The position numbers and the translations under genes are program-made. Below, in pieces: positions 34,964 to 43,134 of a stretch of DNA of 64,000 nucleotides. The DNA comes from Streptomyces sp. TRM68367 (lineage in GTDB: Bacteria > Actinomycetota > Actinomycetes > Streptomycetales > Streptomycetaceae), in assembly GCF_014495685.1 (NCBI RefSeq), contig NZ_JACTVI010000026.1, positions 30,979 through 94,978 of the forward strand, written 5' to 3'. A model generated the notes under the pieces. The model did no database searches, was not told where the DNA came from, and saw only the letters and a program-made list of their open reading frames with translations. Each line of letters starts with the position of its first letter. Within the stretch, counting starts at the first letter, position 1.

Positions 34964-36271
34964 TCAGCACACGCGGCCGGCGCCCGCGCGGTGGTCGACG
35001 AGCCACGGGACCGCCCGCGGGGAGTCGACCCTGGTGCGCAGGGTCGGCTTCCAGCCCGCGCCCGACTGGAGGCTCTCCTCGGGGATCTCCGCGTTGTGCA
35101 CGGCGATCAGGTCGGTGAGCTTCCCGTTGACGTAGTTGTTCTCCGCGGTCAGCGGGGCCTCCTTCCACTTCTTCAGCGTCCTGGCCGCGCTGACGCCCTT
35201 CGGCAGCGAGAACGCGTTGTGCGTGGCGTACAGCCGCGACTCGATGCCGATGCCGAAGGTGTAGCCGTACGACTGGTCCTCGGTGACCACGAAGTGGTTG
35301 TTGTACGAGTCGACCTGCCCGAACCGCACGCGCGGCGCGCGCTCGACGATGTCCTCGAAGCGGTTGTGGTGGAGGGTGACCTTCAGCTTGCCGGTATCGG
35401 TGGCGGCGGCGCTGTCGCTGTTGCCGATCAGCATGGTCTTGTCGTGGTCCTCGAACGAGTTCCAGGACACGGTCACGTAGTTGGAGCCGCGCACGATGTC
35501 GACCAGGCCGTCGTGCTGCTGGTAGGTCTTGCCGAGATACGACGGCAAAGAGCTGTCGGGGTAGCGGCCGTCGGTGAACGTGTTGTGGTCGATCCACACA
35601 TGGGTGGAGCCGTAGACGACGACGCCGTCGTACTCGGAGTTCCAGGCGCCGGTCTTGTTGTCGTCGGTCGGGTCCCACTGCGGGAAGCAGTCGATCGGGG
35701 CCTCGACGGTGAGGTTGCGGAGGATGACGTTGTCCACGCCCTTGATCTGGAGGCTGCCGCCGAGGATCCCGGAGTTCTTCCCGACGCCGACGATGGTGGT
35801 GTTGGCGGGGACGCTCACCTTGATGGCCTTGCCCTGGTTGTCCGCGGACGCGTCGCGCAGGTCCTCCTGCTCACCGCTGAGCGGGGTGTCGTTCCCCCAC
35901 ACCTGCGGGTCGTAGTCGGCGAGGTACTGCTGGAAGTCGTAGCCGTCGGCGGCGAAGGCGTCGCAGCCCTCTGACACGGCGTCGATCATCCCCTTGACCT
36001 TGATGATCTTCGGAGCGTCACCGCCATCGGCGAGCGCCTGTCTGAACTCGGCCCAGGTGGTGACCGTGTAGACGTGCTCGGCGTGGGCGGCCGACCCGCC
36101 GGTCGTGCCCGCGCCCTCGGAGGCCCAGCCGTCGTGCGCGGCGAGGACCTCTCGGCCGAGGTCGCGGGAGCCCGCCTGGGCGCCGGTGCCGGTGACGGTC
36201 AGGACGAGGGCGGTGCAGCCGGCCAGTACTGCCATCCTCTTCATGGCATGCGCATGCCACATTTGTTCCAT
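34964..36271 (-). CDS. Secreted pectate lyase (PL1)
   Basis: 435 residues from an ATG at 36271 with GAAGAGAG upstream. The N-terminus is unusual (MEQMWHAHAMKRMAVLAGCT), with the normal signal peptide beginning at the internal Met10. PL1 features include GWASEGAGTTGGSAAHAEHV, PKIIKVKGMIDAVSEGCDAF, NTTIVGVGKNSGILGGSLQI, STHVWIDHNTFTDGRYPDSS, QHDGLVDIVRGSNYVTVSWN, and the catalytic Arg region ERAPRVRFGQVDSYNNHFVV. It is closely related to the lyase at 44291-45598, suggesting an old duplication. It cleaves demethylated polygalacturonate outside the cell. Confidence 0.94.
   Translation of the reverse strand: MEQMWHAHAMKRMAVLAGCTALVLTVTGTGAQAGSRDLGREVLAAHDGWASEGAGTTGGSAAHAEHVYTVTTWAEFRQALADGGDAPKIIKVKGMIDAVSEGCDAFAADGYDFQQYLADYDPQVWGNDTPLSGEQEDLRDASADNQGKAIKVSVPANTTIVGVGKNSGILGGSLQIKGVDNVILRNLTVEAPIDCFPQWDPTDDNKTGAWNSEYDGVVVYGSTHVWIDHNTFTDGRYPDSSLPSYLGKTYQQHDGLVDIVRGSNYVTVSWNSFEDHDKTMLIGNSDSAAATDTGKLKVTLHHNRFEDIVERAPRVRFGQVDSYNNHFVVTEDQSYGYTFGIGIESRLYATHNAFSLPKGVSAARTLKKWKEAPLTAENNYVNGKLTDLIAVHNAEIPEESLQSGAGWKPTLRTRVDSPRAVPWLVDHRAGAGRVC
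36244..36259. promoter_or_regulatory. Perfect 16-bp palindrome at the pectate lyase start
   Basis: TGGCATGCGCATGCCA is fully symmetric. It lies inside the first codons of the pectate lyase gene and abuts the internal ATG that begins its canonical signal peptide. It could be an operator overlapping the start, or part of the true leader if translation begins at 36244. Confidence 0.35.
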
Positions 36272-36305
36272 GGTGCGGCTCTCTTCTCTGCGTTCGGAGG
36301 TGTGG

Positions 36306-37109
36306 TTACGCGGTGGCTTGCGGCCAGGTGATCCAGGACTCCGGGATCGTCTCGTCCAGCCGGTGCAGGTCCTGCGGGGCCAGCACGCGCGTCCGCAGCA
36401 GCTCGCGCGCCACCAGGCGCGCCACGGCGATCGCGCCCGGCGGGTTGAAGTGCGTGTTGTCCTGCTCGGTCTCGGTCCAGTTGAAGTACTTCTTCGTCTC
36501 CTCGACACCGAGCTCCTGCCACAGCGCGAGGGACAGGGCCTGGATGTCGAGCAGCGCCACGCGCTCCTGCCGGGCGAGCGCGCGCATCGCCGCCGGATAG
36601 TCGCCGTGGCTCGTCCGGGCGTTGCCGTCCGCGTCGAACCTGCGGCGCTCGACGGACGTCGCCAGCACCGGCCGCGCGCCGCGGGAGCGGGCGCCCTCGA
36701 TGTACCGGCGCAGATAGTCCTGGTACGTCGACCACGGCTCGGTGTACCGGGCGGGGTCGTTTTCCTTCTGGTCGTTGTGGCCGAACTGGATGATCAGGAA
36801 GTCGCCGGAGCAGATCTCGTCCAGGATCGCGTCGAGCCGGCCTTCGTCGACGAAGCTCTTCGAACTGCGTCCGTTCACGGCGTGGTTGGCGACGGACCGG
36901 TCCTTGTGCAGGAAGAAGGGGAGAGCCATCCCCCAGCCGGTCTCGGGAGCCGCGTCGGCGTACTTCTGCGCGGCGGTCGAGTCACCGGCGATGTAGAGGG
37001 TGCGGGTGCGGCGGTCACTCGTGGCCTGAGCGGTACCGGTGGCCGCGAGGGCGAGGGGAACGGCGGAGAGGGCCGCCAGGGAGGTGGCCTGTCTGCGGGT
37101 GAGGGACAC
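36306..37109 (-). CDS. Rhamnogalacturonan acetylesterase (CE12, SGNH fold)
   Basis: The 267-residue exported enzyme starts at a GTG and carries a twin-arginine-like signal (LTRRQATSLAALSAVPLALA). SGNH blocks are clear: block I TLYIAGDSTAAQKY (nucleophile Ser), block II around WGMALPFFL, block III FLIIQFGHNDQKEND, and block V TEQDNTHFNPPGA (Asp and His). CE12 members remove acetyl groups from the galacturonate residues of rhamnogalacturonan I. It lies between pectate lyase and sugar-binding protein genes on the same strand. Confidence 0.92.
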   Translation of the reverse strand: MSLTRRQATSLAALSAVPLALAATGTAQATSDRRTRTLYIAGDSTAAQKYADAAPETGWGMALPFFLHKDRSVANHAVNGRSSKSFVDEGRLDAILDEICSGDFLIIQFGHNDQKENDPARYTEPWSTYQDYLRRYIEGARSRGARPVLATSVERRRFDADGNARTSHGDYPAAMRALARQERVALLDIQALSLALWQELGVEETKKYFNWTETEQDNTHFNPPGAIAVARLVARELLRTRVLAPQDLHRLDETIPESWITWPQATA

Positions 37110-37160
37110 GAGAAGGAGCCTTTCTCAAGGGTGTTGCTGAATAGCGGTGCCTTCCGACGT

Positions 37161-37245
37161 GGGGGGTACCCGCGCCCCCGAAGGGGCGCGGGGAACTGCG
37201 CGGCCGGTCCCAAACGAATCCCGCGGCCGGCCGCCGCCGGACAAC
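37161..37245. repeat. Streptomyces SREP-like intergenic repeat
   Basis: CCCGCGCCCC (37169-37178) and GGGGCGCGGG (37183-37192) make a perfect 10-bp stem with a CGAA loop, followed by GAACTGCGCGGCCGG and a second GC palindrome (GCGGCCGGCCGCC). The 'cgcgccccnnnaggggcgcggggaactgcgcg' form is a common dispersed element of Streptomyces (recollection). It may also terminate the binding-protein transcript. Confidence 0.65.
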
Positions 37246-37255
37246 GACCGAGCTC

Positions 37256-38611
37256 TCAGCCCTTCTGCTGATTCCACTCGGCCTGAGCCTCGTTGAGCTG
37301 CTCGGCCATCGTGTCCAGGAAGTCCTTCGCGCTCATGTCCCCGAGCAGGACCTTCTGGAAGTTGGGCTCGTTGTCGGCCTTGGAGATGGTGTTCCAGTCG
37401 GGCAGGTAGTACGGCAGCTGGACGATGGTGGTGGAACCGTCGTTCAGCGCCGTGGCCGCGAGCTTGGTCGGCTCGGCCTCGGAGATCCACGCGTCCTTCG
37501 CGGCCTCCGTGTGGGACGGGATCGCGCCGGCCGACTCGTTCCACTTGGAGTTCGACTCGTGGGAGGCGGCGAACTCGATGAACTTCCAGCCGGCCTCCTT
37601 GTTCTTGGAGCTCTTGAACAGCCCCAGTCCGTCGACCGGGTTGGAGACCTGGACCCGCTTGCCGCCCGGCCCCGTGGGCTGCGGGATGCCCCGGAACTTC
37701 TCGGTGCCCAGGGCCTTCACGTGGTCCTGGTACGACCCGAGGTTGTGGTTCAGCATCCCGATCGTGCCGGAGTCCCACTGGGCGACCATCTTGGTGAAGT
37801 CGTTGTTCAGATCGGCCGCCGGAGTGACCCTCTTGTAGAGGGCGGCGTACTTCTCCAGCGCCTGGACGTTCTTCGGGTCGTTGAGGGTGGTCTTCTCACC
37901 GCTGGAGTCCCAGAAGGACGTGATGCCGGACTGCCCGTACATCGCGTCCAGCGCCTGGGCGATGGAGCCGGCGCCGCCGCGGATGGTGTAACCGAACTCG
38001 TTCTTCTTGACGTTGGTGAGCTTCTCCGCGGCCTCGTAGAACCTGTCCCAGGTCGACGGCTCCTCCAGGCCCGCCTTCTGGAACAGGTCCGTGCGGTAGT
38101 AGAGCGTGCCGTTGTTCGCGGAGGTCGGGACCGTGTACATGTGCTCGTCGGAGCCGCCGGCGACCTTCACCGACTCGACCATGCCCTCGTTGAGCTTGCC
38201 GTTGAGAAAGGACTTGGCGAGGCGGTCCTCCAGCGGCTCCAGCGCGTCCTGAGCGGCGATCCCGGCGAGCATCGCCGCGCCGACGCCGCCGACGTCCGGC
38301 AGGCCGCCGCCCTGGATGGCGGTGTCGTACTTGGACTGGACCTCGGTGGCGGCCACCGGGACGTACTGGACGTCGATGTCGGGGTTCGCCTTCTCGAAGT
38401 CGGCGATGATCTCCTTCCAGATGTCGGTGCGGACACCGCCGTTGTTGTCCCAGAAGACGATCTTTCCCGTGCCGCTGCCCTCCTCGCCGGTCCCGCTGCT
38501 GCTGCCGTCGTCACCGCAGGCGGTGGCGGTCAGGGCGAGCACGGCACCCAGGGCGACGGCGGCCGACGTGCGGCGCCCGCCGGTGCTGCTTCTGCGACTG
38601 CTGATCTTCAT
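37256..38611 (-). CDS. Sugar ABC transporter substrate-binding lipoprotein (pectin-island)
   Basis: The 451-residue SBP1-family protein has a signal with lipobox LALTATAC and a Ser/Gly-rich tether. Features are KIVFWDNNGGVRTDIWKEII, PDVGGVGAAMLAGIAAQDAL, TVPTSANNGTLYYRTDLFQK and C-terminal DWNTISKADNEPNFQKVLLG. It is the only binding protein in the pectin island and likely serves the permease pair at 45595-47420, about 7 kb away on the same strand. The probable ligand is unsaturated or saturated galacturonide or rhamnogalacturonide oligomers (inference). Confidence 0.9.
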   Translation of the reverse strand: MKISSRRSSTGGRRTSAAVALGAVLALTATACGDDGSSSGTGEEGSGTGKIVFWDNNGGVRTDIWKEIIADFEKANPDIDVQYVPVAATEVQSKYDTAIQGGGLPDVGGVGAAMLAGIAAQDALEPLEDRLAKSFLNGKLNEGMVESVKVAGGSDEHMYTVPTSANNGTLYYRTDLFQKAGLEEPSTWDRFYEAAEKLTNVKKNEFGYTIRGGAGSIAQALDAMYGQSGITSFWDSSGEKTTLNDPKNVQALEKYAALYKRVTPAADLNNDFTKMVAQWDSGTIGMLNHNLGSYQDHVKALGTEKFRGIPQPTGPGGKRVQVSNPVDGLGLFKSSKNKEAGWKFIEFAASHESNSKWNESAGAIPSHTEAAKDAWISEAEPTKLAATALNDGSTTIVQLPYYLPDWNTISKADNEPNFQKVLLGDMSAKDFLDTMAEQLNEAQAEWNQQKG

Positions 38612-38680
38612 TGGTCGGCTCTCTTCTTCTGGCGCAAACAGAGATATGAAGTTGTGGGGGGCGGAAGGGAGCCCTCGGGC

Positions 38681-40666
38681 TCAGTGGCGGGCGTACGGCT
38701 TCCAGCCGTCGGAGCCCTGGAGGTAGTCGGCGACGGTGTGGGTCCGTGCCTCCTCGTCGCTCATCTGCGGCCGGTCCGCGGTGACGGCCGCGCCCAGCCC
38801 GTGGTTCCCGTACTCGGCGAACCGCGCGTCCCGCCACGAGAAGCCGCTCATGTCGGTCCAGGGCGAGGCCTTGATCGCGGCGGGCAGCTCGGTGTTCCGG
38901 ATCAGCACCTGGGCGATCGCGTCGGGTTCGCCGCCCGGGTGCCACGGCCGCCCCAGGTGGAAGGACCCGGCCGGTGCGTCACTCACGATCCTGGAGTCGG
39001 TGATCAGGAATCCGTAGGGGTTGTCCTTCCAGGTCGACGCGGCGGTGATGTAGCCGTTGTTGGTGGCGGAGCCGCGGCTGAGGGCGCGGATCACGGAGCG
39101 CTCGATGACGGTGGTCGCGCGTCCGTAGACGAAGTCGACGTCGCCCTCGATGTAGGAGTCGCGGATGTAGACCCGGCTGACGGTGGTCAGGGAGGGGCTG
39201 TTGGTCATCAGGGTGTCCTGGTTGCCCAGGAAGGCGGTGTTCTCGAAGACGATCCGGTCGCCGTTCGTCTTCATCGCCAGCGCCTGCTCGCCGTTCAGCT
39301 CGTGCGCGGCCTCGTCGAAGTCGTTGCTGAAGGTGAGGTTGCGCGCGGTGACATCGTGCGCGTCGATCCGCACGGTGGCGCTTCCGGTGGAGCCGCCGTA
39401 CTCGGCGGGCGTGTCGTAGACGATGACGGTGTCGGACCGATCTTGTCCAGTCCCCTGCAGCACGATGTTCGGCTTGTTCGAGGGGATGTGGACCTTCGCC
39501 CGGTAGGTGCCCGGCGCGACCGCGATGGTCACGGGGCTCGCGTTCCCGCTCGGTACGGCGTCCACGGCGGCCTGCACCGTCGGGTAGTCGGCCGGGACGT
39601 GCAGCGTCGTACCGATCCGCTTCTGCGGGCCGGAGAAGCCCTTGACCAGCGCGGGAACAGCACTGGCCGGGTCGAGGCGGTAGTCGTAGAACTCCCGCGG
39701 GTCGAAGGCGTCGCCCCACTCGTCGTGCCGCCCGCTGGTGTTCTTCAGGATCGATCCGCGCTGCACCAACTCGGCCGTGGCATCGGCCTGGTAGGGGTGC
39801 TGGACGCCGTCGTAGTAGCTGTTCTCGATGACCATCCTGGTCCGGCCGCGCGACCAGCTGGCGTACGTCCACTGCGGATCGCCGTCGTCGACCTGGTCCG
39901 AGAAGTAGTTGTTGTAGAGGTGCGCGTAGGCACAGTTGTCGGCCGACGGATTGCGCTGCTTCGTCCCCGTGAACCAGTTGTGGTCGATGGTGATCTGCGT
40001 CTGGACGTTGGTCGTCCAGCCGATCCCGAGCGCCTTGTTGTGGTTGCTGAACTGGTTGTTGGAGACGGTGATGTACTGGCTGTCCTTGCGGATGTCGAGC
40101 AGCCCGTCGCCCATGTGCGTGAAGCGGTTGTGGTCGATCCAGACGTGGTCGACGGTGTCCATCTGGATGGCGTCGAAGTCGGTGGTCTTGCCGTCCCAGT
40201 CGCCCTCGACGTAGCTGTCGCGGATCGTCAGGTTGCGGATGATGACGTTGCTGGTGCCCGGGTTGAGGTGCAGCTCCCCGTGCACGATCTCGCCGGTGTC
40301 GCCCACACCGATGAGGGTCTTGTTCGACCCCACGACGATGTCCGAGCCGAAGGGTTCGACGGCGATCGAGCCCTTGACCCGGATCACGTACGGCTCCTCG
40401 GCCGCCGCGTATCTGGCCAGCGCGGCCCGGTCGGTGACGGTGACGACCTTGCCGCCGGCCCCGCCGGTGGTGCCGCCGGCGAGCGAGGCGAAGCCGTGCG
40501 GCCGGTCGGTCCAGCGGTCCGCCGGCGGTGCGGCGGCCGGTTCGGCGGGCGCGGCGTGGACCTCGCCGATCGTTCCGAGACCCAGTGCGGCCACGAGGCC
40601 GAGCACGGCGGCAGCGACCTTGCCGCGGCCCGGCCTCGGCAGGCACTTGTCATGGAGGTGCGTCAT
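38681..40666 (-). CDS. Secreted pectate lyase-pectin methylesterase fusion (PL1-CE8)
   Basis: One 661-residue exported polypeptide carries two pectinases. Residues about 45-345 are a PL1 lyase: GFASLAGGTTGGAGGKVVTV, NKTLIGVGDTGEIVHGELHL, VDHVWIDHNRFTHMGDGLLD, ITIDHNWFTGTKQRNPSADN, AYAHLYNNYFSDQ. Residues about 355-660 are a CE8 methylesterase: TLHVPADYPTVQAAVDAVPS, LNGEQALAMKTNGDRIVFEN, FLGNQDTLMTN and YIEGDVDFVYGRATTVIERS, ending in the CE8-type AEYGNHGLGA. The ATG at 40666 follows GGGAG. Both catalytic sets look intact, so one enzyme could demethylate and cleave pectin in place. Confidence 0.93.
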   Translation of the reverse strand: MTHLHDKCLPRPGRGKVAAAVLGLVAALGLGTIGEVHAAPAEPAAAPPADRWTDRPHGFASLAGGTTGGAGGKVVTVTDRAALARYAAAEEPYVIRVKGSIAVEPFGSDIVVGSNKTLIGVGDTGEIVHGELHLNPGTSNVIIRNLTIRDSYVEGDWDGKTTDFDAIQMDTVDHVWIDHNRFTHMGDGLLDIRKDSQYITVSNNQFSNHNKALGIGWTTNVQTQITIDHNWFTGTKQRNPSADNCAYAHLYNNYFSDQVDDGDPQWTYASWSRGRTRMVIENSYYDGVQHPYQADATAELVQRGSILKNTSGRHDEWGDAFDPREFYDYRLDPASAVPALVKGFSGPQKRIGTTLHVPADYPTVQAAVDAVPSGNASPVTIAVAPGTYRAKVHIPSNKPNIVLQGTGQDRSDTVIVYDTPAEYGGSTGSATVRIDAHDVTARNLTFSNDFDEAAHELNGEQALAMKTNGDRIVFENTAFLGNQDTLMTNSPSLTTVSRVYIRDSYIEGDVDFVYGRATTVIERSVIRALSRGSATNNGYITAASTWKDNPYGFLITDSRIVSDAPAGSFHLGRPWHPGGEPDAIAQVLIRNTELPAAIKASPWTDMSGFSWRDARFAEYGNHGLGAAVTADRPQMSDEEARTHTVADYLQGSDGWKPYARH

Positions 40667-40699
40667 TGCGACTCCCAACAGGCTTACAGGTGGAGTGAG

Positions 40700-42292
40700 T
40701 TAGAGCGGTCCGATCCGGAACTGCGTGAAGCTGGCCGTGCCCGCGTGCCCCGTCCCGTCCGGTGCGAGGGCGAACAGGCCGAGCAGGGCGCCGACCCAGC
40801 GCCAGGGGGTGGCGGCGAACACCGGGCCCGAGGAGCGCAGCCCCTCCCCCACGTCGTAACTGAAGTGGCAGCGCGCCCCGGTGCCGATCTCGATCCGCAG
40901 CCGGGCCCGCCCCTCGGGCGCGAGCCCGGGATGGTCGGCGGCCCGCTCCCGCTCGGCTACTGCCTCGGCGAACCGGTGCACGAGGTGCACCGCCCCGTCC
41001 GCGCCCCGCTGGAGCCCGATCCAGCTGAACGCGTCCCCGAGCACCGCGAGTCCGGCGCGGGCCTCCGGCTCCTCGCTGTCCAGCCGCAGCTCGACCTCGA
41101 CCACGCACGGGGTGCCGGGCAGTCGCTGGGTGAGCACGTTCGGCAGCTTGCGCAGGTCGTGCGCGTCGGCCGAGCGGACGCAGGTCAGCCGCAGCCCGTC
41201 GCCGGAGTGTTGGGTGGCCCAGCCGTCATGGGGGTCCCCCCGCTCATGGGGGTCCCCCCGCTCGAGCGAAGCCGAGAGTGGGGGAGAAGCCGAGAGTGCG
41301 GGAGGGTTGGCCGTCCACTGCCACTGGCGGCCGAAGCGTCCGCCCGGGAAGTTGTCGTCGGTGGCGGGCGCGGCGGGCGGCTGCGGCGGCAGGTCGGGCC
41401 GCTGGTGTACGGCGACGGGGGCGCCGTCTGCGCCCAGCACGGGCCAGCCGTCCGCACCCCAGCGCATCGGCTGGAGGTGGACGACCCTGCCGTAGGCGCC
41501 GCGCTGCTGGAAGTGCACGAACCAGTCCTCTCCGGACGCGGTGCGCACCCAGCCACCCTGGTGCGGTCCGTTGACGTCGGTGTCCTTCTGCTCCAGGACG
41601 ATGCGCTCCTCGTACGGCCCGAAGAAGCCACGGGAGCGGAACGCGCCCTGCCAGCCGGTCTCCACGCTCCCGGCAGGGGCGAGGATCCAGAACCAGCCGT
41701 CGTGCCGGTAGAGCTTCGGGCCCTCCAGGGTGAACCAGCCGGGGATCCGGTCGCCGTCGACGATCACCTTGCCCTCGTCGAGCAGTCCCGTGCCGTCGGG
41801 GTGCATGCGGTGGCCGGTCAGGCGGTTCTTGACGCCGGAGCGGGACTTGGCCCAGGCGTGCACCAGGTAGGCCTCGCCGGTCTCGTCGTCCCACAGGGGG
41901 CAGGGGTCGATCAGGCCCCGGCCCTCCTTCAGCAGGTGCGGGCGGGTCCAGGGGCCGCGGACGGAGGGGGCGTTGATCTGGAAGATGCCCTGGTCGGGGT
42001 CGCCCCAGAAGATCCAGAACCGGTCGTCGTGATGGCGCAGGGACGGTGCCCACACGCCGCAGTCGTGGCGGGGCCTGGCGAACGCGGCGGCCGGTTCCAG
42101 GCGGTCCAGGGCGTGGCCGACCAGGGTCCAGTTGACCAGGTCGCGGGAGTGCAGCAGCGGCAGGCCGGGGGCGCGGCCGAAGCTGGAGGCGGTGAGGTAG
42201 AAGTCGTCGCCCACGCGGACGACGTCCGGGTCGGACCAGTCGGCGTCGAGGATCGGGTTGCGGTAGGTCCGCGCGGTGACGGGGACGGTCAC
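40700..42292 (-). CDS. GH43 beta-xylosidase/arabinosidase-like enzyme, intracellular
   Basis: 530 residues from a GTG overlapping the upstream stop (GTGA). No signal peptide, so it should act on imported oligosaccharides. The GH43 catalytic propeller starts YRNPILDADWSDPDVVRVGD (base Asp). It shows DCGVWAPSLRHHDDRFWIFW, LIDPCPLWDDETGEAYLVHA, GWFTLEGPKLYRHDGWFWIL (acid Glu) and DVNGPHQGGWVRTASGEDWF. A C-terminal concanavalin-like domain follows (DNFPGGRFGRQWQWTAN). The linker between them contains an in-frame dispersed repeat (41226-41304) that lengthens the protein. Last gene of the overlapping operon. Confidence 0.9.
   Translation of the reverse strand: MTVPVTARTYRNPILDADWSDPDVVRVGDDFYLTASSFGRAPGLPLLHSRDLVNWTLVGHALDRLEPAAAFARPRHDCGVWAPSLRHHDDRFWIFWGDPDQGIFQINAPSVRGPWTRPHLLKEGRGLIDPCPLWDDETGEAYLVHAWAKSRSGVKNRLTGHRMHPDGTGLLDEGKVIVDGDRIPGWFTLEGPKLYRHDGWFWILAPAGSVETGWQGAFRSRGFFGPYEERIVLEQKDTDVNGPHQGGWVRTASGEDWFVHFQQRGAYGRVVHLQPMRWGADGWPVLGADGAPVAVHQRPDLPPQPPAAPATDDNFPGGRFGRQWQWTANPPALSASPPLSASLERGDPHERGDPHDGWATQHSGDGLRLTCVRSADAHDLRKLPNVLTQRLPGTPCVVEVELRLDSEEPEARAGLAVLGDAFSWIGLQRGADGAVHLVHRFAEAVAERERAADHPGLAPEGRARLRIEIGTGARCHFSYDVGEGLRSSGPVFAATPWRWVGALLGLFALAPDGTGHAGTASFTQFRIGPL
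41226..41304 (+). repeat. Dispersed Streptomyces repeat inserted in a GH43 coding region
   Basis: Two exact 18-bp copies of TCATGGGGGTCCCCCCGC (41226-41243 and 41244-41261) are followed by CGAGCGAAGCCGAGAGTGGG and a second, near-identical AAGCCGAGAGTG-GGGAG unit. The motif resembles an abundant Streptomyces intergenic repeat (recollection). The GH43 gene reads it in frame as a Pro/Ser/Arg/Asp-rich linker with two GDPH units. It must have expanded by multiples of three without breaking the gene. Confidence 0.75.
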
Positions 42293-43134
42293 GGGCTCAC
42301 CGCCTTGCGGACCAGGGAGGCTGCCGCGTCCCGGTCGAGGCGGCCGTCGGCGACGACGGTGACGACGCGGCGCACGACGGTCTCGCCGGGCGGGATCGGC
42401 AGCCGTGCGTCGTACGCGAGCGACGAGCCGACGCCGGGGTATTCGGCGGTGCGCACGAACCACGGGTCCCTTCGGGTGGCGTCCGTGGCCCCGGCGAAGA
42501 CCAGGGTCCAGGTCGCGCCGGTGAGGGCGAGCCAGTCGGCGGTCCTGCCGTGGATCTCTGCCTCACCTTCGGTGCCGGCGGTGACCACGTCCGGGGCAGC
42601 CGCCTCCTTGCGGGCGCGCCAGAAGAAGCCGCCGTAGGCCGCGCCGGGGCGGCCGTTGGTTGCCGGGCTGCCGATCGACAGTGGTCCGGAGGTGACGTTG
42701 GTGAGGGAGAAGGTGAGGTCCAGCGCCCAGGCGGTTTCGGTGAGTTCGGTGGCCCCGACCGTGCGGCGCTCGCGCAGCAGCTCGGCTCCCGCGACCACCC
42801 AGCGCAGCTCCTCGACGAAGCCGTCGGGGTCGCGCAGCTGGAAGGCGACGTGCCGCTGGGAGCCGTGGTTGTCCAGCTCGGTCGGGCCCTGGTCGCGGAC
42901 GTAGGTGCGCCCGCCCCAGAAGTTGAACCCCTCGACGTCGGGAACGGCGACACCGACGCCGAGGTGGTGCAGGTGGTCGGCCGGGCTCAGCTCGGTGACG
43001 GCCGTGCCGGCCAGGGTGGTGACGGGGTGCAGATACGGGCGCGGAGACAGCCGCACGGGCAGCTCGGGCCGGCTGACGTACCGGCCGACCGGGCGGCCCG
43101 CGACGCGCAGCACTGCGGTGTCGTTGCTGGTCAT
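42289..43134 (-). CDS. PmoA-like protein (DUF6807)
   Basis: The 281-residue cytoplasmic protein matches the PmoA/DUF6807 group: RPYLHPVTTLAGTAVTELSP, DHLHHLGVGVAVPDVEGFNF, WGGRTYVRDQGP, YGGFFWRARKE and AYDARLPIPPGETVVRRVVT. The His-rich LHHLG region resembles the start of an enzyme site. Proteins of this group are repeatedly found in sugar-catabolic operons beside Gfo/Idh oxidoreductases but their reaction is unknown. It overlaps both neighbours by 4 bp. Confidence 0.82.
   Translation of the reverse strand: MTSNDTAVLRVAGRPVGRYVSRPELPVRLSPRPYLHPVTTLAGTAVTELSPADHLHHLGVGVAVPDVEGFNFWGGRTYVRDQGPTELDNHGSQRHVAFQLRDPDGFVEELRWVVAGAELLRERRTVGATELTETAWALDLTFSLTNVTSGPLSIGSPATNGRPGAAYGGFFWRARKEAAAPDVVTAGTEGEAEIHGRTADWLALTGATWTLVFAGATDATRRDPWFVRTAEYPGVGSSLAYDARLPIPPGETVVRRVVTVVADGRLDRDAAASLVRKAVSP

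Noticed and set aside
37511..42637. 1708-codon plus-strand open frame
   Set aside because: It runs antisense through the binding protein, PL1-CE8 and GH43 genes, shows no domain, and reflects high GC only.
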